A stretch of DNA of 64,000 bases from an uncultured Clostridia bacterium (GTDB taxonomy: Bacteria > Bacillota > Clostridia > Christensenellales > UBA1242): contig CAKVNM010000001.1 in assembly GCA_934777505.1 (NCBI GenBank), positions 1 to 64,000 on the forward strand, written 5' to 3'. A program made the position numbers and the translations under genes. The notes below the pieces were generated by a model. It saw nothing but the letters and a program-made list of their open reading frames with translations. It did not search any database and had not been told where the DNA came from. Positions 7,490 to 15,553 of this stretch are shown here, in pieces; the stretch's first letter is position 1, and every line of letters begins with the position of its first letter.

Positions 7490-8266
7490 ATGTATTTTAA
7501 ATATCTTTCAATGCACCTAAAATCGTCACTAGAATATCGACACAATTTGTTCATGGTAACGCTGTCTTCGGTGTTCATATCGGTTGGCGAAATCTTGGCG
7601 GTTTATATAATGTTTCAGCAGTTTGAAACTGTTGGCGGGTGGGGATTTTACGAGTCACTTTTGATGTTTGGCATCGTAACCACAGTGTTTGCGATTGCTG
7701 AGTGCTTTGCTCGGGGCTATGACGAATTTTCTTCGCTTATTAAAAACGGCGACTTTGACCGAATGTTAACAAGACCAGTCGGTATTCACAAACAAATTTT
7801 CTCGTCAAAGATTGAGTTTTCAAAGTTTGGCAGAATAATTTTGGGATTAATCGTTTCCATTATCGCAATTTGCCACCTAAACATTCAATGGACTTTCCTA
7901 AAAGTTTTAGTTTTTATTGCAACTTTCTTTTGCGGAACTTTTGTTATTTGGGGATTGTTCATGATTGGGGCGGGAGTAAGCGTATTCACGGTTGAAAATC
8001 TTGAATTTATCAACATTATCACAAACGGAAGCAAAGAAATTGCTTTCTATCCAATCAATATTTACTCAAAATGGTTTGCAAGAATTTTTACTTTTGTTAT
8101 TCCTGTTGCGTGCTTCAATTATCTTCCAGTTTCATATCTTTTAGGAACAGGCTCAGTGCCACAAGTTCTTTGTGCACTTTCTCCTGTTCTTGGAATGTTA
8201 TTTGTCGTTCCATGCTTGCTTTTTATGAACTGGGCTTTAAGAAAATATCAAAGCACGGGAACTTAA
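7490..8266 (+). CDS. ABC-2 transporter permease, second subunit
   Basis: A 258-residue permease with six hydrophobic segments, paired with the preceding one; both keep the pattern xLKSSLEYRxN at the N-terminus and xxRPVGIH after the second helix. The ATG at 7490 follows GGGGG by 4 nt; the earlier in-frame TTG at 7469 would overlap the previous gene. The two permeases and the ATPase make a three-gene operon closed by a terminator. Confidence 0.85.
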   Translation: MYFKYLSMHLKSSLEYRHNLFMVTLSSVFISVGEILAVYIMFQQFETVGGWGFYESLLMFGIVTTVFAIAECFARGYDEFSSLIKNGDFDRMLTRPVGIHKQIFSSKIEFSKFGRIILGLIVSIIAICHLNIQWTFLKVLVFIATFFCGTFVIWGLFMIGAGVSVFTVENLEFINIITNGSKEIAFYPINIYSKWFARIFTFVIPVACFNYLPVSYLLGTGSVPQVLCALSPVLGMLFVVPCLLFMNWALRKYQSTGT

Positions 8267-8292
8267 AACTGAGAATATTCTCAGTTTTTTTT
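8265..8292 (+). terminator. Terminator of the ABC-2 operon
   Basis: AAAACTGAGAAT/ATTCTCAGTTTT hairpin with eight T, beginning at the stop codon. From here to 8554 there is only A/T-rich sequence and the next promoter. Confidence 0.85.
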
Positions 8293-8521
8293 ATTACATT
8301 TTTCCAGTTGAGAATTAGTATCAATAACCCTAAATAAAGTAAGCAAAATATGAGTGTAATATAGTATAAATTCTAGTATTAAATTCATAAATGACATATT
8401 GTGCATATTTATTTTTCAAAACTATTTTAAAATCAATTTTGATGCTGTTTTAACTAAAAAAATAATTTCAAATTTGTGATAACTTTTTTTAATAAATGTA
8501 TGTACAAACTTTTTTGCATTG

Positions 8522-8530
8522 TGCTATAAT
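8522..8530 (+). promoter_or_regulatory. Extended -10 box upstream of the CYTH gene
   Basis: TGCTATAAT, an extended -10 with TG one base before the hexamer; no strong -35. An AAGGAGG ribosome site follows at 8540-8547, so this transcript has a normal leader. Confidence 0.55.
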
Positions 8531-8554
8531 GTTTGAAGTAAAGGAGGAATTTTT

Positions 8555-9091
8555 ATGAAAATTGAAAACGAAGTTACTGTTTTAAACATTAACAAAGACG
8601 AATTTATCAAAAAAATTTTGTTGGCTGGCGGAAAAGAAGTATCCCCAGAACTCAAACAAATCAGGTGCGTTTATGACTTTAATCCGGTTAACGAACACAA
8701 ATGGATTAGGTTAAGAACAAACGGCAAAAAATCCACTTTAACAATCAAAGAAACAAACGGTAGTAGCAAAATGGGCGCAAGGGAATTGGAAATCGAAGTT
8801 TCTAATTTTGAAGAAACAAACAGAATTTTAAACGAACTTGGCTATCACTATCGCAACAGACAAGAAAATTATAGACATATTTTTATGCTTGACGGAGCAG
8901 AAATTTCTATCGACACTTGGCCAAAGATTGAGCCTTATGCAGAAATCGAAGCCGACACAAAACAAGATATTGAAAATGTTTTGAAAAAACTCAATATAAA
9001 GCCTGAGCAAATCACAGAACTTGATGTTTGCTCAATCTACTCAAAAATTTATAACATAGACTTGCTAGCCATCAAAGAATTAACATTTTAG
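8555..9091 (+). CDS. CYTH-domain (triphosphate tunnel) protein
   Basis: A 178-residue single CYTH domain, the fold of CyaB-type adenylate cyclases and thiamine/inorganic triphosphatases, which bind triphosphate groups in a beta tunnel. Visible are the N-terminal acidic strand (IENEVTV), RLRTNGKKSTLTIKE with its Arg and Lys tunnel residues, ELEIEV, NYRHIFMLDG and the EPYAEIEA strand. The usual ExExK signature reads ExExT, so the lysine is replaced. Enzyme activity, if any, cannot be assigned. AAGGAGG precedes the ATG. Only 8 nt separate it from the radical SAM-LysR fusion, so the two are surely co-transcribed. Confidence 0.85.
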   Translation: MKIENEVTVLNINKDEFIKKILLAGGKEVSPELKQIRCVYDFNPVNEHKWIRLRTNGKKSTLTIKETNGSSKMGARELEIEVSNFEETNRILNELGYHYRNRQENYRHIFMLDGAEISIDTWPKIEPYAEIEADTKQDIENVLKKLNIKPEQITELDVCSIYSKIYNIDLLAIKELTF

Positions 9092-9099
9092 GAGTTACT

Positions 9100-10779
9100 A
9101 TGAAAATTTGTTGGAATATTACAAACAGATGTAATCTTGATTGTAAACATTGTTTTAGGGACAAAGTTAGGCAAGAAATTTCGCTAGAAGATAACTTGCT
9201 AATTTTGCATAAAATAGCGGGTTTTGTTGACGAAATCAGTTTTTCAGGCGGAGAAGTGTTTTTATATAAAGATTTTGTTGAACTTTTAAAGGAAGCCAAA
9301 AAACTAGGTAAAAAATGTTCGCTAACAACCAATGCTTTGCTTTTAAATCAGGACTTGATTAGGGAAGTTATGAAGTACCTAGACAGAATAACTTTCTCGC
9401 TTGACTATGCCTGCGATTTGGACAATATGAATTGGGGTAGAGGCACTGGCTATATCAATCATTTAAGAGAAGTTGTAAGAACAATAAAATCTATTGATTA
9501 TAATTTTCCAATAAAACTCAATACAGTTGTAACTAGCAAAAACAAAGATGATTTAAAACAAATTCAAGACTTTGCTATTTCGTGCGGTATTCAAACTTGG
9601 CAGGTTATGAGATACTGCCCATATAGGCAAGATGACTCCCACATGGTTGATGAACTTGAAATATCAAATGCAGAATTTGAAATGATTAGAGCGAACTTAA
9701 AAAGTAGTGACAAACTTAATGTGGTTGTAAAAGATATTATCGAAATCGAAAACCAGTTTGTTATTGCTCCAAACGGAGATTTAGTTATAGGACAAAATAA
9801 CAAAGATGAAGTTATTTTAACCAAACTGCAAAATCAAGATATTGATGTCATAAAAGATGAAATTTTAGAAACAAACAACGAAGATAATTTGAACATCAAC
9901 TTGAATCTTTATAAAGCATTCTTTTATGTTGCCAAAACTGGTAGTATCAATTCTGCTGCCAACAAAATGCTCATTTCTCAACCTGCAATCAGCAAAGCAA
10001 TCAAAAAAATTGAAAGTGAACTTAATGTTAAATTGTTTGATAGAACTAACAACGGAATGGTTTTAACCAATCAAGGACAAAACCTGTTTGCTCGTGTTGA
10101 GATGGCATATAACGAAATTGTAACGGCAGAAAGAAGCATTCGAGATGGTCAATCTTTTGCAAGGGGTTTTCTTAGAATCGGTGCTCCTTCACACATTGCA
10201 TCTTTTTTGGTGTTCGACAAAGTCAAAGATTTTAAACGGAAGTATCCAAATATTAGAATTTCAATCATGAGTCGACCAACAAAAGATTTGCTTGAAATGC
10301 TTAATAAGCACGAAATTGATTTTATTATCGACTCCGTTCCAGTTAATTTTGATGACAAAAATATAACGATAAAGAAAATCACAACAGTTGAACATTGCTT
10401 TGTGGTTAGTGAAAAATTAAAAGATGAGTATGTTAATATTAGGAATATTAAAAGTTTGCAAAATGCACCTTTAATTTTGCCTGTTGGATATAGTACTCAC
10501 AGAAAGAAATTGAATGCGATTTTTGAGCATAACAACATGATTCCGCAAAATGTTTTGTCACTAGAAACCAGCGAAATGATAGTGGACGCCGTTATGCAAT
10601 GCTTGGGAGTTGGTTATATTTTGCATGATTTTGTAAAAGAATATCTTGACGCTAACAAATTTTTTGAATTGCAACTTAATGAGGACCTTCCAAAGATAGA
10701 TATTTGCTTGCTATATTTCGACAAATATCTTTCAAATATTCCAAAATATTTCATAGAAAATTACATATTGAATAATTAA
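9100..10779 (+). CDS. Viperin-like radical SAM domain fused to a LysR-type regulator
   Basis: One 559-residue reading frame holds two complete modules. Residues 1-255 are a radical SAM domain: CxxxCxxC is Cys11, Cys15 and Cys18, with GGE at 50-52. Further features follow the order seen in viperins: SLD at 100-102, N111 then GRGxG (113-117), KLNTVV (139-144), WQV (167-169), ISNAEFE (188-194) and a late VIAPNGDLVIG strand. Residues 264-559 are a LysR regulator: winged helix with SQPAISK (293-299), LFDR (312-315), and an effector domain from about 350. There is no frameshift or internal ribosome site between them. AGGAG precedes the ATG. The viperin link is my motif reading; generic radical SAM is the alternative. 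The LysR part is certain. Confidence 0.8.
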   Translation: MKICWNITNRCNLDCKHCFRDKVRQEISLEDNLLILHKIAGFVDEISFSGGEVFLYKDFVELLKEAKKLGKKCSLTTNALLLNQDLIREVMKYLDRITFSLDYACDLDNMNWGRGTGYINHLREVVRTIKSIDYNFPIKLNTVVTSKNKDDLKQIQDFAISCGIQTWQVMRYCPYRQDDSHMVDELEISNAEFEMIRANLKSSDKLNVVVKDIIEIENQFVIAPNGDLVIGQNNKDEVILTKLQNQDIDVIKDEILETNNEDNLNINLNLYKAFFYVAKTGSINSAANKMLISQPAISKAIKKIESELNVKLFDRTNNGMVLTNQGQNLFARVEMAYNEIVTAERSIRDGQSFARGFLRIGAPSHIASFLVFDKVKDFKRKYPNIRISIMSRPTKDLLEMLNKHEIDFIIDSVPVNFDDKNITIKKITTVEHCFVVSEKLKDEYVNIRNIKSLQNAPLILPVGYSTHRKKLNAIFEHNNMIPQNVLSLETSEMIVDAVMQCLGVGYILHDFVKEYLDANKFFELQLNEDLPKIDICLLYFDKYLSNIPKYFIENYILNN

Positions 10780-10821
10780 AGTTAATAACCCTATAACCAC
10801 TCGTTATAGGGTTAACTTTTT
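10780..10821 (+). terminator. Terminator after the radical SAM-LysR gene
   Basis: A long hairpin, AACCCTATAAC with GTTATAGGGTT around a CACTC loop, followed by ACTTTTTG. It separates the CYTH/radical SAM operon from the toxin island. Confidence 0.8.
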
Positions 10822-10899
10822 GTTATATCATTTATGAAATATTGATAATTGTAATTTGTTAATATAATCATTATAATCTCCAAAAAAGGAGGTTTTTTT

Positions 10900-13140
10900 A
10901 TGGTTAAAAGAATGTTAAAAGTGTGCGCTGTTTTTTGCTTAACAGTTTTAAGCGCACTATGCTTCGTTGGTTGTGGCAACGATGATAATAACAATCCCCA
11001 GTCGCCAGAAACACCAGTCGTAGAAAATTCTTTTATTTATGAAAAGAATGGCAACGACTATTTCATTACGGGTGGAGCGGTGCAAAGTGGCGAAATTGTG
11101 TTCCCAACCGAACTAGATGGTCACACAATTAGTGGAATTTCTAATAACGCATTTTTGGGTAACAGATTGATTGTTTCCGTAACAATCCCAAGCACCTATA
11201 ATCTTATTGGGGAAAACGCTTTTAAAAATTGTGAAAACTTAAAAAATGTTAATTTGCCACTTGATTTGGTTAATGTTCAAAAGAATGCTTTTGCAAACTG
11301 TACTTTAACAAAAGTTAAGGTTGGAAAATTGTGCTCTCTTGGCAATATTCAAGAGTCAGGAATATTAAAAAACACAAAAGAAGTTGAAGTGCTTGGTGGT
11401 GTTGAGTCAATCAAAGACGAATGTTTTGCAAACTGCACAAACATCACTAAAATATCACTTCCAAATTCTGTAACAAGTATTGGTTCAAAAGCATTTTTCA
11501 AATGCACATCTTTGCAAAATATCAACATTCCAAACACAATCAAAGTTTTTAAAGAGTCAGTTTTAAACGGCTGTTTAAATCTCGTTAATTTTAACTTTGA
11601 AGGAGAAGTTGACAGCTTTGAAAAAGATGCTTTTAATTGCAGTGCAATAAAAACAATTACACTTAGTGAAAACTGCAAAACTATTCCACAATCCGCTTTT
11701 GAAAATTGCTTTAACTTGGAAAGCGTAACAATCAAGAGTGATGAAATTGCTGTTAGCGAAAACTCTTTTTATGGCTGCACAAAACTTGCTTTGATTGATA
11801 CATCAAAAATCACTGCCTATGGCGAATATGCTTTTTACAACTGCAATTCGCTAAAAATTTTGACAATGAATAATAGTGTTGAGCAAGTTCCAAGTTATGT
11901 ATTCAACAAGTGTACAAGTTTAAACAGTGTTACTTTGTCAACTAACCTAAAAACAATTTCAAATTTTGCATTTGCCGAAGCAAAATCACTGCAAAGTATT
12001 GCTTTGTTAGACAAGGTTCAACTAATTAATGTTTATGCTTTTGCAAATTGTTCAAATTTAAAAACTATTCAAATCCAAAGCAAGGAATGTAATTATATTG
12101 CAAGTTGTTTTGATAACTGCAATAATTTGCAAAAAGTTGTTATTAGTTCTACTCAGCAAGAATTTTTGGATAATAACAACAAAGACAATGCTTTGTACTC
12201 TCTTGATGATGTTTGTGAAATTTTTAACTATATAGATTCCACTTCAATTCAGTTTAGCGATTCAGTAGAGTTGACTGAACTAAGTGATGACAACTTTTTG
12301 TATAGAGAAGTTAATGGCTCTCTAAAACTTATTAAGCCACTTGAACAAAAAACTTCTTACACAATTCCAAACAATTACTTAGGCAAAAATATCGTATCAA
12401 TCGCAAATTATGCGTTTGCAGATAATTCTAATTTGGAAAATGTCAATTTTGGCGAAAATATCACCGAAATTGGAGATTACGCCTTCTTTAACTGTAAAAA
12501 ACTTAGCAAATTTGTTGCTCCAAAAAATTTGAGTGTAATCAAAAGCAGAGTGTTTACAAATTGCGAACAGTTAACACAAGTCACTTTAAACGACAATTTA
12601 ACCGAAATAGGAAAGTATTGTTTCTATCAATGCGTTTCTTTAAAAAACATTGTAATCCCAACTTGGACCAGTACTATCGGTGAAGGTGCTTTTAAGTACT
12701 GCTCAAATCTTGAAAGTGTAGATATTCAAAGTGACATTGAAGCTATTGAACCTTCTACCTTTGCAAATTGTGCAAAACTTGGAACAATCACTATTCCTGA
12801 AAGTGTTACGCTAATTGAATCTTATGCATTTTCATATTGCACATCATTGAAAAATATAACGCTTCCAGGCAGTTTGGAAGAACTTGGTTATTATGTTTTT
12901 GAAGGTTGTAGTGGTCTTGAAAATGTTTACATTGGAAGTCAGTTGGAATATCTTGGCGAAACTTGTTTTAAAGGTTGTAATGGCATTAAAAAAATTTATA
13001 TAGATGCAACACGAGAAGATTTTTGTTACAACTGCCTTTATGGAGTGTCAAGCAATCCTGTAAAAGATAACGATGCTTACTTGTTAAAGATTTTTAGCAT
13101 TGATTCTATTGATAAATTGGAATTTAAAAAGGAGGTGTAA
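10900..13140 (+). CDS. BspA-type leucine-rich-repeat lipoprotein
   Basis: A 746-residue surface protein. Its signal peptide ends in the lipobox-like CFVGC (Cys near residue 25), after which comes a short Asn/Pro/Thr spacer. Two blocks of LRR_5 repeats (about 50-420 and 490-735) repeat roughly every 23 residues with the pattern Ile-x-x-x-Ala-Phe-x-x-Cys-x-x-Leu. A non-repeat insert of about 70 residues separates them. Such proteins act in adhesion or binding at the cell surface. It opens a five-gene run on one strand that leads through a second secreted protein to a polymorphic toxin, so it may present or anchor that toxin. A strong AAGGAGG site precedes the ATG. Confidence 0.85.
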   Translation: MVKRMLKVCAVFCLTVLSALCFVGCGNDDNNNPQSPETPVVENSFIYEKNGNDYFITGGAVQSGEIVFPTELDGHTISGISNNAFLGNRLIVSVTIPSTYNLIGENAFKNCENLKNVNLPLDLVNVQKNAFANCTLTKVKVGKLCSLGNIQESGILKNTKEVEVLGGVESIKDECFANCTNITKISLPNSVTSIGSKAFFKCTSLQNINIPNTIKVFKESVLNGCLNLVNFNFEGEVDSFEKDAFNCSAIKTITLSENCKTIPQSAFENCFNLESVTIKSDEIAVSENSFYGCTKLALIDTSKITAYGEYAFYNCNSLKILTMNNSVEQVPSYVFNKCTSLNSVTLSTNLKTISNFAFAEAKSLQSIALLDKVQLINVYAFANCSNLKTIQIQSKECNYIASCFDNCNNLQKVVISSTQQEFLDNNNKDNALYSLDDVCEIFNYIDSTSIQFSDSVELTELSDDNFLYREVNGSLKLIKPLEQKTSYTIPNNYLGKNIVSIANYAFADNSNLENVNFGENITEIGDYAFFNCKKLSKFVAPKNLSVIKSRVFTNCEQLTQVTLNDNLTEIGKYCFYQCVSLKNIVIPTWTSTIGEGAFKYCSNLESVDIQSDIEAIEPSTFANCAKLGTITIPESVTLIESYAFSYCTSLKNITLPGSLEELGYYVFEGCSGLENVYIGSQLEYLGETCFKGCNGIKKIYIDATREDFCYNCLYGVSSNPVKDNDAYLLKIFSIDSIDKLEFKKEV

Positions 13141-13183
13141 AAAATATAAGCAAAAATTTGTAATATCTAAAAAGGAGGTAGAA

Positions 13184-15544
13184 ATGGATATTAAAAAAAG
13201 AAAATTATTAATCTTTTGTTTGCCAGTGCTAATTTTGATGATTTTTTCTAGTTGTTTGATTGGTCTTGGTGTCAACAAAAGAGAAGTATTGGCTGACGGT
13301 GACGGAAAGTATACAATTTCAGCAACTTGTACTTATCAAACCCCAGACAATAAAAATTATCTTTCCAAACACGCAGAAAAATGGAACAAAATGTCCTTTA
13401 ATTCAAGCACATTTGGGAAATTAGAAATTGGTGGAGTTAATCCCGAATCTAATTACGATAATATCTTGGCATATTCTTTAAAAGGGGATTCGCCAGTTTC
13501 TCTAACTTATACTGCTTTGTTTGGCAATAATTCCATAAATGGAACAAGTTGGAACATAAGCAAAGATTCTGCAACAAAAGTTAATGGTATCTCACTTAAA
13601 AAAGCGAGCGTTTGCAAAGGATTGTTTGTTTTGGAAAAGAAACAAGTTGGAGAATCCAACTATACTGTAACCAAAACTCTCAACAATATTTTTAAAAACA
13701 AACTTGCAGTTAATATTGACTCGCTTAGCGGTGACGAAATCAACACTGGTTGCTATTATAGAGTAACTGTGGCTTACGAAATATATAGAAATTATCAAGT
13801 AGAAAAAAGATTCTTGTGGTGGAAGTGGACAGAAACCAAAACAGAATATAAAAACTGCTTGGAAAGTTATAATTTCTTTGTTGGCAGAAATTCTTGTAAA
13901 ATTCAATTCGTGGATTTAGCCGAAAAAGACTATTCTGGCTATGGCGACAATGACCAGCAGAATATCATTAAAAACGGCGACACCTTAATCAATGATTCTG
14001 TTACCGTTAAAGGCTTTAAGGTTAACTATCTTGGAAACAAGAGTTACAATGTAACTTATTCAAGAAACAACAAGTATGTAGGAGAAGTAAGAGACGGTCA
14101 AGAACTCAAAGAAAACGGCAAGTATGTTATGACTGTTAAAAGTTTGTTTGGAAAAGAAATTTCCACTGTAATTTATGTTTTCAATGGTGGAATGGACAAA
14201 GGATATGCTTCATATTTTGGTGACAGTCTTTTAAAAGGTAAACAACTTGCTGATTTAACACAAAAGTTAGAAACATATCAAGTTGGAGTAGTTTTAAAAC
14301 TCAAAGCAACACTTGGTAATATTCCAGCATTAAGGGGCGAAATTGTTAACAATTCCACAAAAGCAGTAATTGCGGTTAATCCTTCTATTGACGAACAAAC
14401 ATTTGCATTGAATACCGCTGGTGTTTACTCTGTAAGGCTTGTAAATGGCGATACAAATCTGCCGGGCACATACTTTACTTATAACTTTGCTTTTATTGTG
14501 AGCGAAAAATCAGCAAAGCCAAGTATTAATATTAGCAATATTTTAACTAGTGCGTCTGTAAGAGATTATGCTTCAAAATTTATTGAAGTAAAATATCAAA
14601 TGGATAGTGGAAAAATTGCACATATTTGCTTTAATAAAGATGACTACGCCACTGCTTATCAATTTGCCTTTGCCGTAGAGAAAAAGTATATAACAAAACT
14701 TGACGATGCTTATCTTTATAACGGCAAAACTTACACAAACACTTTGGAGTTGGTAGAAGATATGAACGATAATATCGACAAAAAGATATCTTACAACTTC
14801 TTTACAAACATAAACAAAAATATCTTTATTGACACAAGCGATTTGAGCGCTTACATCAATATTGAAGACTTAAACTACGACAAAGATGTTTACCTAACCA
14901 CAGCAGTTGAACAGGGAAGAATGTCTTTAAGACAAAATATCTTGGACTCAAATTTTAGATTTGTTCAAGCAGGTACTTACGAAAGTGACACAATAACAGC
15001 AAAAAATCTTTCAAACAACAAAGTAACAAAACTTGAATACAATACAAAACTTGGTTCAATGTTAAAAGAGTCTGGCGAATATTTGATTACCGAAACAAAT
15101 CAAAACAACGAGAGTATTCAGTACAAAATTATCTATTGCAAAACTTACACCGCTTCTATAACGCTTGATGTTGACGGTAACGAAGTTGTGCTTTCAAATA
15201 ACAACTATCAAATTGTTAATGGCACTAGCGTAACAATCAAATCTATTGTTAATCAACTAGATGCTGACGGAATTGTTGTAGTAGCAAATCTTACTACTAA
15301 CAAAGTTGTTATGCTCGACAACGAAGACGCCAAAGATGTAAAACTTGAAAATGACAACTATTTGTTAACATTTATGGACAGAACAGGAAATACTTACAAT
15401 GTTGTTATCAACTGCAACAGCCAAAAAATCACATCACTTAGTCAAGCCGTAGAAATGATTAAAAACGAAAATCAGGAACTATATAAGTATGTTATTAAAC
15501 AAAAAGTTTCCAGCTTAACAAATACTTATGAGTTGGCAAATTAG
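13184..15544 (+). CDS. Large secreted protein of unknown function in the toxin operon
   Basis: A 786-residue protein whose N-terminus has a basic start (MDIKKRK) and a hydrophobic core ending in IFSSCL, so it is exported, either as a lipoprotein on that Cys or cut after VLA. The rest is beta-rich, with Asn, Tyr, Thr and Lys abundant, and no family I recognise. Segments such as NGKYVMTVKSLFGKEIS and SGEYLITETNQNNE suggest repeated immunoglobulin-like strands. The ATG at 13184 follows AAGGAGG by 5 nt; an earlier in-frame start lies inside the upstream gene. It sits 43 nt after the LRR lipoprotein and 9 nt before the toxin, so it probably helps secrete or display that toxin. Confidence 0.7.
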   Translation: MDIKKRKLLIFCLPVLILMIFSSCLIGLGVNKREVLADGDGKYTISATCTYQTPDNKNYLSKHAEKWNKMSFNSSTFGKLEIGGVNPESNYDNILAYSLKGDSPVSLTYTALFGNNSINGTSWNISKDSATKVNGISLKKASVCKGLFVLEKKQVGESNYTVTKTLNNIFKNKLAVNIDSLSGDEINTGCYYRVTVAYEIYRNYQVEKRFLWWKWTETKTEYKNCLESYNFFVGRNSCKIQFVDLAEKDYSGYGDNDQQNIIKNGDTLINDSVTVKGFKVNYLGNKSYNVTYSRNNKYVGEVRDGQELKENGKYVMTVKSLFGKEISTVIYVFNGGMDKGYASYFGDSLLKGKQLADLTQKLETYQVGVVLKLKATLGNIPALRGEIVNNSTKAVIAVNPSIDEQTFALNTAGVYSVRLVNGDTNLPGTYFTYNFAFIVSEKSAKPSINISNILTSASVRDYASKFIEVKYQMDSGKIAHICFNKDDYATAYQFAFAVEKKYITKLDDAYLYNGKTYTNTLELVEDMNDNIDKKISYNFFTNINKNIFIDTSDLSAYINIEDLNYDKDVYLTTAVEQGRMSLRQNILDSNFRFVQAGTYESDTITAKNLSNNKVTKLEYNTKLGSMLKESGEYLITETNQNNESIQYKIIYCKTYTASITLDVDGNEVVLSNNNYQIVNGTSVTIKSIVNQLDADGIVVVANLTTNKVVMLDNEDAKDVKLENDNYLLTFMDRTGNTYNVVINCNSQKITSLSQAVEMIKNENQELYKYVIKQKVSSLTNTYELAN

Positions 15545-15553
15545 GAGGTAAAT

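Noticed and set aside
11349..11735. 128-codon minus-strand frame inside the LRR gene
   Set aside because: Shadow of the repeat coding; no start signal.
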